Assembly (NCBI GenBank): GCA_025361145.1
Contig: JANYAV010000002.1
Coordinates: 54,369-118,368, forward strand
Reading direction: 5' to 3'
Length of the DNA: 64,000 nt
From: Dehalococcoidia bacterium
Lineage (GTDB): Bacteria > Chloroflexota > Dehalococcoidia > Dehalococcoidales > UBA3254
The translations under genes and the position numbers were made by a program. The notes under the pieces were generated by a model that searched no databases, had not been told where the DNA came from, and saw nothing but the letters and a program-made list of their open reading frames with translations. Shown here piece by piece: positions 35,056 through 44,880 of this stretch. Every line of letters begins with the position of its first letter. Position 1 is the first letter of the stretch.

Positions 35056-35144
35056 GATGACATCTCGTGCTCCTCTTTGATGTTTTAATCCATTCAGGGA
35101 AAGATCTGTATAAATTAGGTATAAAAAAATTTAGCCAGCGGATT

Positions 35145-36560
35145 TTACCGTACCTTTCCTCTGACCAGTGAGGTAAAGATGCCCACGAAACAAACTCCGG
35201 AAAAGATATAAAAAATAGTTCTGCAAGCAGCACTATAAGCAGGATAATGATCCGGTGTCAGAATTACTTTCCCCATCAAGAATGAGAGCAGGATCGCCAT
35301 CAGGGCCATGCCGAACATTTGTCCCAGGTTACGGGAGGTATTGAGAGCCGCTGAAGCAATACCATAATATTTATGTTCAACAGAACCCATAATAGCATTG
35401 GTATTGGGGGCGACAAACAAACCGTAGCCCAATCCCAGCAGCATCAGAGTGCCAATAATGACCCAAATGGGGGTCTCCGGGGTGATAAAGCCAAAAATAG
35501 CCAGGCCAAGACAGGCTGCAACCATGCCTGCTGAAGCAAGAATGCGGGGTTCAATTTTGTCCGATAATCTCCCTGCCAGGGGAGAAATGATGACCTGTAT
35601 AACAGGCTGGGCTACCAGAATTAAACTGGCGGTTTCAGCATTAAAACCCCTAACAAGCTGTAGATATAAACTTAACAGGAAAGATGCAGGGAAAAGGGAG
35701 GCATAGTTGATAAGAGCGCTAACGTTGGACAGGATAAAAATCCGGTTATTTTTAAACAGGCGGATATTGATGATGGGATATGGAGTTTTTAATTCCCATT
35801 TGAGGAATAGCCAAAGGATAATCAGGCCAGCTCCGATATAGAGAGCTGATTGCCAGTGTGGGAGACCAGAGGAAACGCTGGATAAACCATACATAATTAA
35901 AAGGAATGAGCCTATGAAAAATGCTGAGCCTGCGATGTCCATCTTTTCGCCCTGAGCGCCGCGCCATTCTCCCCTGATCTTGGTAAGCATAAGAATAATC
36001 ACAAGCAAACCAGCGGCGACGCTGACCGTGAAAATACTTCTCCAGCCGAAGCGCTCGGTCAGAAACCCGGCTAACACGGGACTGAGGGTAAGCCCGATAT
36101 AAACTGCAGCGGAGGTAATTCCTAAGGCCTTGCCCCTTTCTTCAGCAGGAAAGACGATAGACACCAGGGCCATGGTATTACCGATGGTCATAGCGCCGCT
36201 GATACCCTGTAAAGTCCTGGCAACCAGGAGCATGTTTATAGAATTGGAAAAGAAGGCCAGAGCCGCAGCCAGGGTATAAAGTATCATGCCGATGAGAATC
36301 ATCCTGCGAATGCCGGTGATATCGGCTAGACGTCCAAATGGGATAAAAAGTACGGCTGAACCAATGACAATCACGGTTGAAAGCCAGCTAAGCAAGACTG
36401 CATCCGGTTGAAATTCGGCACTGATTTTGGGTAAAGCAATGTTCAGGCAGGCAAACATATAGCTTGACACAATCAAGAACAAACTGGCAGTAAAAAGAAG
36501 CGAAGCCTTACTGACTGAAGGGGGTCGGCTGGTTGTTGATTTAGCGGTATTGGTCATCAT
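35145..36560 (-). CDS. MFS transporter, DHA2/EmrB-QacA type
   Basis: 471 residues from an internal ATG at 36560, preceded by AGGA; the frame opens at another ATG at 36581 with no ribosome site. About 14 hydrophobic spans. Motif A is P-F-G-R-L-A-D-I-T-G-I-R-R between spans 2 and 3, and the motif C-like stretch G-L-T-L-S-P-V-L-A-G-F-L lies in span 5. This is the proton-driven multidrug exporter family. No EmrA-like partner or regulator is adjacent. It is downstream of tRNA-His on the same strand but separated by a terminator. Confidence 0.9.
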   Translation of the reverse strand: MMTNTAKSTTSRPPSVSKASLLFTASLFLIVSSYMFACLNIALPKISAEFQPDAVLLSWLSTVIVIGSAVLFIPFGRLADITGIRRMILIGMILYTLAAALAFFSNSINMLLVARTLQGISGAMTIGNTMALVSIVFPAEERGKALGITSAAVYIGLTLSPVLAGFLTERFGWRSIFTVSVAAGLLVIILMLTKIRGEWRGAQGEKMDIAGSAFFIGSFLLIMYGLSSVSSGLPHWQSALYIGAGLIILWLFLKWELKTPYPIINIRLFKNNRIFILSNVSALINYASLFPASFLLSLYLQLVRGFNAETASLILVAQPVIQVIISPLAGRLSDKIEPRILASAGMVAACLGLAIFGFITPETPIWVIIGTLMLLGLGYGLFVAPNTNAIMGSVEHKYYGIASAALNTSRNLGQMFGMALMAILLSFLMGKVILTPDHYPAYSAACRTIFYIFSGVCFVGIFTSLVRGKVR

Positions 36561-36634
36561 CACATTCCTGAAATCTGACATTTACGTAGCATCAAACAAT
36601 CGAATGCCATATTGGTCTGGTGAAAGGTCTTTGA

Positions 36635-36668
36635 AATAAACCCGCTTCCTGAGCGAAGCGGGTTTATT
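36635..36668. terminator. Terminator between tRNA-His and the MFS gene
   Basis: AATAAACCCGCTTC pairs perfectly with GAAGCGGGTTTATT over a 6-base loop. It lies 11 bases past the tRNA-His 3' end on the minus strand. Confidence 0.85.
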
Positions 36669-36678
36669 TGATTCTTTT

Positions 36679-36756
36679 TGGGGTGGGTAGAGGGATTTGA
36701 ACCCTCGTTTTCCAGGGCCACAACCTGGCGTGTTAGACCGCTGCACTATACCCACC
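36679..36756 (-). tRNA. tRNA-His (anticodon GTG)
   Basis: 78 nt on the minus strand. The acceptor stem has eight pairs (GGTGGGTA/TACCCACC), including the extra G-1:C73 pair special to tRNA-His, then encoded CCA. The anticodon stem CCAGG/CCTGG holds TTGTGGC, anticodon GTG. Confidence 0.96.
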
Positions 36757-36997
36757 ATCAGACATAACTCTCAGTTATGTGGCTATGTAATTATAGCTAA
36801 AACTCGCTCCGCATTCAAACGGCAGATACGATGATAACTGTTTTAGCCTTAACGAAATCTTAACAAATCTAAGTTATGATAAATAAATAGAACTAATAAA
36901 CTAGCAGAAGGAGGGTAAGCAGCGGTGGGGATAAAACATATATAAACGACTTAAGCTTCTGATAAAATGATAATTTTACAAGGGGGATATTTAAAAA

Positions 36998-38152
36998 ATG
37001 AAGAATTTGAAAACAACATTAATAGCTATTGTTTTAGTCTTAGCAGTGGCTTTCAGCGCTTACTCAGTGGGTGCTGGCGGGTTTTTCAAAACACAGAAAG
37101 CTGACGCGGCCTCGGTCTTATACAATGAAGACACCGTAACTTCCATTTATAACAACACTTCACCGGCAGTCGTAGAAATAGACATAACACAAACATCTAA
37201 TGGGTATTTCGGTTCCTCTCTGGTGGAGGGACAGGGTTCAGGTTTTCTAATCGATTCTACCGGTGATATTCTAACTAATAATCATGTAGTAGATAACGCT
37301 GCCACGGTTAATGTCAAACTGAGTAATGGTTCAACCGTGAAGGCAACCGTCCTGGGTAAAGACGCAATTCATGATCTGGCACTGGTGAAGGTTGAAGCCT
37401 CCGCCGTAGCTGGCATTACGCCATTATCTTTAGGGAATTCAGATAATGTAAAGATCGGGCAGATGGCCATCGCCATCGGTAATCCCTACGGTTTGGATAA
37501 TACTGTCACCGTCGGGGTTATCAGCGGAACAAATAGAACCATGAATGACACCAGCACTAATTTAACCGGCATGTTGCAAACCGATGCGGCTCTGAATCCC
37601 GGTAATTCCGGTGGGCCTTTACTGGATGCTACTGGATCAGTAATCGGGATCAATACGGCTATTGAGACCGGAACAGGGGGAGTTAGCGCCCGCGGAATCG
37701 GATTCGCTGTCCCTTCTAATATTGTTGCCAGCGTTCTGAATGACTTAAAGGCGGGCAAGAGCGTTACTCGTCCCTGGATTGGTGTAGGAATTCGCACCTT
37801 AGACGAGACGCAGGCGGCTGCTTTGAAACTTTCACTGACGGAGGGTGTAGTGGTTCTTTCCGTAGTAGCCGACGGCCCGGCAGCTAACGCCGGTATCGCG
37901 GTCAATGACGTCATAATAGCTATTGACGGAACTAAAACCACTACCATTCAGGACCTGCAAACTTACGTTAATGCTAAATCGGCTGGAGATGTGGTCAATC
38001 TTACCTTAGTGCGAGGTATAGAGACTAAGAGCATGGCGGTTACCCTGGGAGAGCGGCCAGCCGCCACGGTAACTACTCAAATTCCAGCTCTACCTGAGCA
38101 GGTACCCTCAATTCCGAATGTACCTGGACGAAACCACAGGTGGGGAAACTAA
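36998..38152 (+). CDS. HtrA/DegP-type serine protease with one PDZ domain
   Basis: 384 residues. Residues 7-27 are a signal anchor, so the protease faces outward. Catalytic triad: H96 (T-N-N-H-V-V), D126 (H-D-L-A-L-V) and S204 (G-N-S-G-G-P-L). One PDZ domain follows (about 262-350), then a Pro-rich tail ending in a basic stretch. It should degrade or refold damaged envelope proteins. AAGGGGG lies 11 bases before the ATG. It is a single gene with a palindromic hairpin downstream. Confidence 0.93.
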   Translation: MKNLKTTLIAIVLVLAVAFSAYSVGAGGFFKTQKADAASVLYNEDTVTSIYNNTSPAVVEIDITQTSNGYFGSSLVEGQGSGFLIDSTGDILTNNHVVDNAATVNVKLSNGSTVKATVLGKDAIHDLALVKVEASAVAGITPLSLGNSDNVKIGQMAIAIGNPYGLDNTVTVGVISGTNRTMNDTSTNLTGMLQTDAALNPGNSGGPLLDATGSVIGINTAIETGTGGVSARGIGFAVPSNIVASVLNDLKAGKSVTRPWIGVGIRTLDETQAAALKLSLTEGVVVLSVVADGPAANAGIAVNDVIIAIDGTKTTTIQDLQTYVNAKSAGDVVNLTLVRGIETKSMAVTLGERPAATVTTQIPALPEQVPSIPNVPGRNHRWGN

Positions 38153-38185
38153 CTAAGATCAACCTTATTAAGTAATCCATTGGAC

Positions 38186-38213
38186 AAGGCGGGATTGAAT
38201 TCAATCCCGCCTT
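38186..38213 (+). terminator. 28-bp perfect palindrome downstream of htrA
   Basis: AAGGCGGGATTGAA is followed directly by its exact complement. It forms a 12-pair stem with a tight loop; the T run after it is interrupted (TTACTTGTT). It lies 33 bases after the protease stop. Confidence 0.75.
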
Positions 38214-38291
38214 ACTTGTTGCTAGCTGAATTTGACCCTCGCTTAAAGCTGATCCTATAATGCCAATAGAGATCAAATAGGGAGTCAAAAC

Positions 38292-39560
38292 TTGGCCAAG
38301 TCTTCTGATGGTAAAAAAGTCATGGTTGCTCTGGAAACTTTAGGCTGCAAGCTTAATCAAGCTGAGACAGAGCAGTTAACGCTGGAATTGATCGCGGCAG
38401 GCTGTCAAATTGTCTCCACTAAACAGTCAGCCGATCTATACATCTTGAATACCTGTACTGTTACTCATGTTGCCGACCGTAAATCGCGGCATTTCGTGCG
38501 CCTGGCCCACCGCTTGAATCCTTTGGCTCATATCGTGGTTATCGGCTGTTATGCCGAACGGGCGGCTGCCGAGGTGGCCGCAATAGAAGGGGTGGACCTT
38601 GTGATCGGCAATAATCAAAAAGAGCAGCTGATTGAGATTTTAAGATCTGCCGGCTATATTCCCGTGGACGGAGCGAGCGAGAGGTTTTTAGCGCATAATC
38701 GAACACGTTCTTTTGTTAAAGCCCAGGACGGGTGTAACAATGCTTGCTCGTTTTGTATCGTTCCTCTGGTGCGCGGAACTGAAAACAGTTTGCCTGCGGA
38801 GCAGGTGATTAAAGCGATTAAAAATCGCGTAGACGTCGGCTTCAGTGAAGTCGTGCTTACCGGTACCGAGATCGGAAGTTACCGCGACGGCGACCTGGAT
38901 ATGGGAGCGTTATTAAAGCGGATATTGGGTGAGACCAAGTTGTTGCGTCTTAGATTGAGCTCTTTGCAGCCGGAGGAAATTAAGGCTGAACTGGTGGCTT
39001 TATGGCAGGATTCCCGCTTATGCCGCCATTTTCATATCTCTTTACAAAGCGGCAGCAATGGGGTTCTGAAGCGGATGAACAGGCATTACACTATCCGGGA
39101 CTACGCAGAAAAAATTGAGCTGTTGCGCCGCAGTTTGCCGGATACAGCCGTTACCACCGACGTGATCGTTGGTTTTCCGGGTGAGACTGAACAGGAGTTC
39201 GAAGACAGCTATGCCTTTTGCCGTGGAATAAAATTTTCAAGGCTGCATATTTTCCCCTATTCAGCCCGCCAAGGCACCGCCGCGGCGATTATGCTCGGTC
39301 AGATAACCCCAGCTATCAAAAAAGAACGCAGTCAAAGAATGATCGAATTGGCCGAGAATAGCCGCAATGAGTTTAACAACCGTTTTATCGGACAGACCGC
39401 TGAGGTGCTTTTCGAACAGTGTGCCGGTGGAATCTGGACGGGATTAACCGGCAATTATATTAAGGTCGGTGTGCGTTCTAAAACGGATTTAAGCAATCAC
39501 CTGGCGCGGGTCAAACTGCTGGAGTTACAAGGGGAGGGGTTACTGGGCGAATTAAAATAA
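38292..39560 (+). CDS. mtaB: tRNA t6A37 methylthiotransferase MtaB
   Basis: 422 residues, start TTG with GGAG 7 bases upstream. The N-terminal MTTase domain has cluster cysteines C19, C55 and C86. The radical-SAM motif is C148-x3-C152-x2-C155 (in C-N-N-A-C-S-F-C). A C-terminal TRAM-like part (about 365-422) binds tRNA. The opening V-A-L-E-T-L-G-C-K-L-N-Q-A-E-T matches MtaB (ms2t6A37) rather than MiaB or RimO. It adds a methylthio group to t6A at position 37 of tRNAs reading ANN codons. Confidence 0.9.
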   Translation: MAKSSDGKKVMVALETLGCKLNQAETEQLTLELIAAGCQIVSTKQSADLYILNTCTVTHVADRKSRHFVRLAHRLNPLAHIVVIGCYAERAAAEVAAIEGVDLVIGNNQKEQLIEILRSAGYIPVDGASERFLAHNRTRSFVKAQDGCNNACSFCIVPLVRGTENSLPAEQVIKAIKNRVDVGFSEVVLTGTEIGSYRDGDLDMGALLKRILGETKLLRLRLSSLQPEEIKAELVALWQDSRLCRHFHISLQSGSNGVLKRMNRHYTIRDYAEKIELLRRSLPDTAVTTDVIVGFPGETEQEFEDSYAFCRGIKFSRLHIFPYSARQGTAAAIMLGQITPAIKKERSQRMIELAENSRNEFNNRFIGQTAEVLFEQCAGGIWTGLTGNYIKVGVRSKTDLSNHLARVKLLELQGEGLLGELK

Positions 39561-39755
39561 AAACCTTAAATAGACTAAAAATGTTCTTAGACCAGGAATT
39601 GCAATAAGAACCATATTGGATTAGATTGAGCATAATACAAAGCGTAATAAAACAATTAAAGGAGGATAAAATAGAGAGATTAAATATAAAATAGTTACTA
39701 AAATCTAATAGAACTCTAAAAATAATATTCATAAAAGAAATTATAGGAGGCCAAA

Positions 39756-40604
39756 ATGGGTATACTTGCGGCTATTTTAATAGTTATCTTATTTATAATT
39801 ACAATATCCAGTGCCAGAACGGTCAGACCCGTGGAAAGAGGTTTGATTGAAAGGTTTGGCAAATATGACAGATTTGCTAATCCTGGACTTAATTTTATTA
39901 TTCCTTTCGGCATTGAAAAGATGGTAAAAGTCAATATTACCGAGAATATGGTCAACTCAGAAAAAAGAGAAATGATTACCCTGGATAGCCTTAATTGTAT
40001 CATTGAAGCCCAGATTTATTTTAAAGTTAAATCAGATGAGCAAAGTGTTAAAACGGCTACCTACGGGGTCAATGATTACAAAGTCCAGATTGTGGCCCTG
40101 GCTAAAACTACCTTAAGAAACATTATTGGTACGATGTCTTTAAAAGATGCCAATAGCGGCCGAGACAGAATAAATGGAGAACTATATAAGAATTTATCCA
40201 AAGAAACTGCTGGATGGGGCATTGAGATTGTCAGGACAGAGCTTAAAGAAGTGACTCCTCCTAAATCGGTACAAGATGTGATGAACGAAGTTGTAGTAGC
40301 TTCAAATAAAAGAGTAGCAGCCTTAGACTTCGCAACTGCCACAGAAACAGAAGCAGATGGCAAGAAAAGGGCTCAAATTAAAAACGCAGAGGGCATCAAG
40401 CAGGCTAAGATACTTGAAGCCGAGGGTGAGGCCCAGGCTATACAACTGGTTAATGAGGCAGCTAACAGATATTTCGTAGATAATGCTCAGGTTCTCAGGA
40501 AAATTCAAGCCGTAGAAGTTGCGATGAAGGTCGGCGATAAGATCGTGATACCTGACGGCAAGAGCCTGATTAATGTGGTGGGAAGTTTAGCAGGAATACA
40601 ATAG
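39756..40604 (+). CDS. SPFH/band-7 (stomatin-like) membrane protein
   Basis: 282 residues. One N-terminal membrane anchor (4-20) is followed by the SPFH domain, with R-P-V-E-R-G-L-I-E-R-F-G-K-Y and I-P-F-G-I-E-K-M, then a coiled coil rich in Glu/Ala (K-N-A-E-G-I-K-Q-A-K-I-L-E-A-E-G-E-A-Q-A). It matches stomatin/slipin proteins, which form membrane rings and often bind a NfeD partner or a protease. No NfeD gene is adjacent; MtaB is upstream and an unrelated operon is convergent. The ATG has AGGAGG. Confidence 0.9.
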   Translation: MGILAAILIVILFIITISSARTVRPVERGLIERFGKYDRFANPGLNFIIPFGIEKMVKVNITENMVNSEKREMITLDSLNCIIEAQIYFKVKSDEQSVKTATYGVNDYKVQIVALAKTTLRNIIGTMSLKDANSGRDRINGELYKNLSKETAGWGIEIVRTELKEVTPPKSVQDVMNEVVVASNKRVAALDFATATETEADGKKRAQIKNAEGIKQAKILEAEGEAQAIQLVNEAANRYFVDNAQVLRKIQAVEVAMKVGDKIVIPDGKSLINVVGSLAGIQ

Positions 40605-40629
40605 TAATCAAGGTTTAGGCAAGACAAAA

Positions 40630-40670
40630 ATAGGCGGAACAAATTTAATGTTTCCGCCTATTGAGTTTTT
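40630..40670 (+). terminator. Rho-independent terminator
   Basis: ATAGGCGGAA pairs with TTCCGCCTAT over a 12-base loop, followed by TGAGTTTTT. It is 26 bases past the SPFH stop and also lies at the 3' end of the convergent acyl-CoA synthetase operon. Confidence 0.85.
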
Positions 40671-40685
40671 CGGACGAAGAACAGG

Positions 40686-41375
40686 TTATTTGAATAAGAT
40701 AACCCTGGCATCAACCGCAATGGCTTTATCTTTAGAAACAAAGACCGGATTCAAGTCCATTTCTGAAATTTCAGGATTTTTCACTATCATATCGGACACT
40801 TTAAGCAGCAGATTTTCCAAAAGCTCCACATTGGCGGGTTCCTGTCCGCGATAACCTTTCAGGAGATTAAAACCTTTGATTTCCCGGATCATTTTCTGCG
40901 CATCTACCTTCTCAATAGGAATTAAGCGGAAAACGACGTCTTTTAACACTTCTACCCAGACGCCCCCCAGGCCGAACATGATAACTGGTCCAAATTGAGG
41001 ATCAGTGGTGACACCGATAATGACTTCTAAGGCGGGCTTAGCCATGTCTTGAACAGTAACCCCTTCGATCACAGCAGTGGGGCAGTATTTCAGGCAGGAA
41101 GTCATAATATTTTTATAAGCCTCGGCAACCTCAGCGGCATTTTTCAAACCTACTTTAACGCCGCCCGCATCGCTTTTGTGAGTAATATCCGCAGAAGAAA
41201 TCTTCAAGACCACAGGATAGCCGATATTGTCGCTTAATTTAACAGCTTCAGCCTCAGTCCTGGCCAGGTTAATCGAGGTGGTTTCAATGCCATATTGGGC
41301 GATGAGTTTTTTAGATTCCAGCTCTGTCAGCACCGTGCGTTTTTGCTTTATACTTTGCTCAATAATACTATTCAA
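40686..41375 (-). CDS. NDP-forming acyl-CoA synthetase, beta (ATP-grasp) subunit
   Basis: 229 residues, the usual size for a separate beta subunit. ATP-grasp domain with Y-P-V-V-L-K-I-S-S-A-D-I-T-H-K-S-D-A-G-G-V near residue 55 and F-G-P-V-I-M-F-G-L-G-G further on; E-M-D-L-N-P near 207 is the metal site. With the alpha subunit it converts acyl-CoA, ADP and Pi into acid, CoA and ATP. This is substrate-level phosphorylation typical of archaea and some anaerobic bacteria. It follows the alpha gene by 29 bases. Confidence 0.9.
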   Translation of the reverse strand: MNSIIEQSIKQKRTVLTELESKKLIAQYGIETTSINLARTEAEAVKLSDNIGYPVVLKISSADITHKSDAGGVKVGLKNAAEVAEAYKNIMTSCLKYCPTAVIEGVTVQDMAKPALEVIIGVTTDPQFGPVIMFGLGGVWVEVLKDVVFRLIPIEKVDAQKMIREIKGFNLLKGYRGQEPANVELLENLLLKVSDMIVKNPEISEMDLNPVFVSKDKAIAVDARVILFK

Positions 41376-41404
41376 GGTTATTCTCCTACATCAGATCGAT
41401 GTTA

Positions 41405-42829
41405 TTATTTATATTGCTTCAGGTAATCGGCATACTCACACATTTTAGCCAGAGCAGCCACCGCTCGTTTAGGCTCATGGAAAACAGGAATTCGATGCTC
41501 CAGAAATTTTCGGTAATGGGACTCTGTCAGGTCAAGCATATCAAAAATTGAAACCGTAACAGGTTTTTTAATACTGGGAATAGCTTCAATAATCGAAGGA
41601 ATGCTCAGAGGGGCATCAGGATCGGCGACCAGCATTAACATATCTACATTTTCATCTTCGGTGATTATTTTCATACCTTCCGCGAAGACTTTGGGATTCA
41701 TCATCCCCCCTACACCTACATCCAGCGGATTGGAAGCTGAGGTCCCAGCGCCAGGCAATAACTGGTTCAGTCTCTCTTTAGTTTGATCGGTTAATTTCGC
41801 CATTTCCAGGCCGGCTCTGATGCAGTTATCGGTAGTACCGATATTGGTGCCGCCCATGCTGGATAGAATCGCGATCCTTCTGCCTTTGGGGATTCCTGTC
41901 CAGCTAAAGGCCAGGATACAATCTACCATTTCCTCGAAACTGTTAGGGTTAATAATACCCGCCTGTTTGAACATGGTTTCCCAAATCACGCTGGATCCCG
42001 CCAGGGCGCCGGTGTGGGCTACCGCAGATCGAGCTCCAGCCTCGGTCATTCCGCCTTTCCAGATTATAATTGGTTTCTTTTTAGAAATCTCTTTGGCCAA
42101 CTGGTAAAATCTCTTGCCATCTTTAATGCCTTCCAGATAGCCGGCGATTAAAGTAGTATTGGGGTCGCTGCCATAATACTCCAGGAAATCTTCAGCGTGC
42201 AGATCACATTCGTTGCCAGTGCTAACGGTCTTGTTGAATCTGATATTCTTGCGGGTAAGCGTTTGAACCAGGAAGTCATTAAGAGAGCCACTCTGTGAAA
42301 CAACGCTAAGAGTTCCGGCTTCCGTGGTCACTCCTCCAGTGATTAGAGAGCCCGGCAGTGAAACCAGTTTGACTGCAGGGGAATAAAGCCCATTGCAGTT
42401 GGGGCCAATCAATCTAGTGCGGGATCCAGCGACGATTTTGGCCAGCTCTCTTTCAGCTTGTTTGCCTTCCTCGCCCTTTTCACCAAAACCGGAGGTGAAT
42501 AAGACTACGCCTCGAACCTCTTTTTCAACACATTCCCGCACAATTTTAAGCGCTTCTGAATAGGGAACCATCAATAAAGCCAGGTCTATGGGGACTGGAA
42601 CGTCCTTAATGGAGGCATAGGCTTTTAGGCCCATTAATTCTTTTTCACGCAGATGAATCGGGTAAATTGGTGAATAACCGGCTTTAATAATACCTTCTAA
42701 AAATAAACGTCCGAAACTCCCTTCCTTGTTAGAAGCTCCGATAATAGCCACTGCTTTGGGTCTAAATATGCTATCGAATGTAGAAAAATCCGGCGTTATC
42801 TGGTCCTGGCTTTTTTGAGCAACATTCAT
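41405..42829 (-). CDS. NDP-forming acyl-CoA synthetase, alpha (CoA-binding) subunit
   Basis: 474 residues. An N-terminal CoA-binding Rossmann domain (A-I-I-G-A-S-N-K-E-G-S-F-G near 30) is followed by a succinyl-CoA ligase-like domain with V-S-Q-S-G-S-L and the catalytic loop A-V-A-H-T-G-A-L-A-G-S, whose His carries the phosphate, then a third domain. The ribosome site is GGGGGG. Alpha and beta are separate genes, as in archaeal acetyl-CoA synthetase (ADP-forming). The acyl group (acetate, aryl or branched) cannot be read from sequence. Confidence 0.9.
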   Translation of the reverse strand: MNVAQKSQDQITPDFSTFDSIFRPKAVAIIGASNKEGSFGRLFLEGIIKAGYSPIYPIHLREKELMGLKAYASIKDVPVPIDLALLMVPYSEALKIVRECVEKEVRGVVLFTSGFGEKGEEGKQAERELAKIVAGSRTRLIGPNCNGLYSPAVKLVSLPGSLITGGVTTEAGTLSVVSQSGSLNDFLVQTLTRKNIRFNKTVSTGNECDLHAEDFLEYYGSDPNTTLIAGYLEGIKDGKRFYQLAKEISKKKPIIIWKGGMTEAGARSAVAHTGALAGSSVIWETMFKQAGIINPNSFEEMVDCILAFSWTGIPKGRRIAILSSMGGTNIGTTDNCIRAGLEMAKLTDQTKERLNQLLPGAGTSASNPLDVGVGGMMNPKVFAEGMKIITEDENVDMLMLVADPDAPLSIPSIIEAIPSIKKPVTVSIFDMLDLTESHYRKFLEHRIPVFHEPKRAVAALAKMCEYADYLKQYK

Positions 42830-43070
42830 GATTAATTTCCCCCCACATCTGATAAAATATAATCTTATCTTATTCTTTAGATAAAATCTCTGTCAATCAT
42901 CCTATACAATAGTAAAAGGTTTTAAAACTGTTCCCTAAATTAGACTTATTTTAGATTAAAGAATAAATTATAATAGTAATTCAGCCTTTAATTTAAGTTT
43001 AGAGTTGGTTTATCAGTAAAATATTGTAATAATATATCAAAGTTTTAATATATAAATAAGGAATAGTGAC

Positions 43071-44420
43071 ATGGAAAAAGCATTTAGCGTGAAGCAAACC
43101 TGGCTGTCGTGTATTAACTGTGGCCATAAAACTGACCTGCTCGACGAAAGAATATTTCGATGCCCCAGGTGCGGGGATCTTTATGATATCGAACACGATT
43201 TAACTTCTGCTGGAAAGTCATTGGCACAATATACTGCACTATTTGATTCCAGAGTCTCTGCCAAAGCTTTGAACAAAGAGGCTGCCAAATATCACTCAGG
43301 AGTCTGGCGTTTTCAGGAATGGATAATGCCATTTATGCCTGAAAACAAGATCGTCAGCCTCTCTGAGGGCAACGTGCCTGTTGTCAGGGCCGGTAAAAAT
43401 CTGCGCAATTGGGTAGGCGATGATATTGAACTTTATATTATTTTGGAAGGTATGACTCCGACCGGTTCTTTCAAAGATTTTGGGGGAACGGTAATGATGA
43501 GTGTGGCTAAAGCCGCCGGCATTGAAAACGTCTGCTGTGCCTCGACTGGTGATACTTCAGCCATGGCCGCGGCTTATGCCGCCGCTGCCGGAATCCAGTG
43601 TTCGGTACTCCTGCCCAAAGGGAAAATTACTCCGGTACAGTTGGCCCAGCCGCTGGTGCATGGAGCGAAAGTTATTCTGCTTCCGGGTGATTTTGATGCC
43701 TGTATGAAAGTAATGCAGGAACTGGTGAGCAAATATGGAGTTTACCCTGCCAATAGCCTTAATCCCGCTCGTATAGAAGGACACCAGGCGACAGTCTTCC
43801 TGATAGCACAACATTTTGGCTGGGACCTGCCGGATTGGATAGCTGTTCCGGTGGGCAATGGCAGTAATTGCTCTTCGGTGGGCAAGGCTCTCAGGTTACT
43901 AAAAAGATTGGGAGCCGAAACGACCTCAAAAATTCTGGGCTGCCAATCTCAAGCGGCCAACCCTTTAGCCTTATCTTGGAATTCGGCCAAAGATCAGACA
44001 AGTGGTGATGTTTTTGCCGCTCAGGACAAATGGAAATCTTGCTATAAACCCATTATTGCAGGTGAAACGACTGCTACGGCCGCGCGGATAGGCGATCCTG
44101 TTTCACGCGATAAAGTAATGCGAGAAATAACCAACTCGGGCGGAGCGATGCAGATCGCTGAAGAGCGCGATTTGAATGAAGCGGTGGCAATTTGTGGGAA
44201 AGATGGTTATTTTGTTTGTCCTCAAACTGGAATTGCGCTGGCTGGGGTACGTAATGCCCGGCGGCAGGGCTGGATTAGCAGAGGTGCGAGAGTAGTGGTG
44301 GTTTCTACCGCCACAGGCTTAAAGTTCACCGATTCTGCCGCAGCAAATTTGCAACGCGATATTATTTCCGCCCAGGACTGTAAAACTGAAACAGTCGCTA
44401 AAATCTTAAAAATATCCTGA
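43071..44420 (+). CDS. thrC: Threonine synthase
   Basis: 449 residues, PLP fold type II. An N-terminal zinc ribbon (C14-x2-C17, C31-x2-C34) is seen in many bacterial and archaeal forms. The PLP lysine is K135 in T-P-T-G-S-F-K-D-F. G-D-T-S near residue 165 and the glycine-rich phosphate loop G-N-G-S-N near 264 complete the site. It converts O-phosphohomoserine to threonine. AAGGA lies before the ATG. No homoserine kinase or dehydrogenase is adjacent, so the pathway genes are scattered. Confidence 0.88.
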   Translation: MEKAFSVKQTWLSCINCGHKTDLLDERIFRCPRCGDLYDIEHDLTSAGKSLAQYTALFDSRVSAKALNKEAAKYHSGVWRFQEWIMPFMPENKIVSLSEGNVPVVRAGKNLRNWVGDDIELYIILEGMTPTGSFKDFGGTVMMSVAKAAGIENVCCASTGDTSAMAAAYAAAAGIQCSVLLPKGKITPVQLAQPLVHGAKVILLPGDFDACMKVMQELVSKYGVYPANSLNPARIEGHQATVFLIAQHFGWDLPDWIAVPVGNGSNCSSVGKALRLLKRLGAETTSKILGCQSQAANPLALSWNSAKDQTSGDVFAAQDKWKSCYKPIIAGETTATAARIGDPVSRDKVMREITNSGGAMQIAEERDLNEAVAICGKDGYFVCPQTGIALAGVRNARRQGWISRGARVVVVSTATGLKFTDSAAANLQRDIISAQDCKTETVAKILKIS

Positions 44421-44880
44421 CGAGATATCACTGACGATCTATACCATATAATTTTAAGTTAAGTTGTGGGGGGGGGCTTGTAACTGATTTGTAAGGGAAT
44501 CGTAAGGTTTTTTGGGATAGCTGTGACCTATTTGTAATAGTTTTTTGTTAGATTTATCACAATATGATCATCAAACTATAGAATATGTATTTATCGGTCA
44601 TAAACAGAATATAATAAAACAGAGAATCGATCCGAGGAAGAGAAGACAAAAATGTGAACCAATTTACCGACACTCGCAGGTTGAACAAAAGAACCTTAAG
44701 ACCTCGGTCGAGTTATTGGTCGGGCATTAAGTTAACTACCTTAAGCACAATTCGCTTTGTTCGTTTTTATCCCTTGCCTTTTGATGGTCTCCTTCAGTCT
44801 GTAACTGGTGTGCCAATGTCTAGAATTCCGCAATTACTGCTCCAGCTGATTCTGACAGAGGGCTATCGAGGCGGAGTTAA
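44421..44880. other. Regulatory gap before the sensor kinase operon
   Basis: 460 bases. It holds a run of nine G (44468-44476), a set of 11-base-spaced TTGTAA repeats (listed separately), and AT-rich sequence to the kinase start. A frame at 44654-44884 overlaps the kinase start by 4 bases, but it has no ribosome site and odd composition, so I do not call it a gene. Confidence 0.5.
44478..44537 (+). promoter_or_regulatory. 11-bp-phased direct repeats, likely OmpR/PhoB-type binding site
   Basis: TTGTAA at 44478 and 44489 and TCGTAA at 44500 are spaced exactly 11 bases apart. TGTGAC at 44522 keeps the phase (22 further), and TTGTAA recurs at 44532. OmpR/PhoB regulators bind direct repeats with one helical turn spacing. 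Four such receivers or regulators are encoded just downstream, so autoregulation is likely. Confidence 0.55.

Noticed and set aside
44468..44476. Run of nine G as a phase-variable tract
   Set aside because: It lies outside any coding region and about 400 bases before the kinase; it may affect the promoter but nothing in one sequence shows variation.
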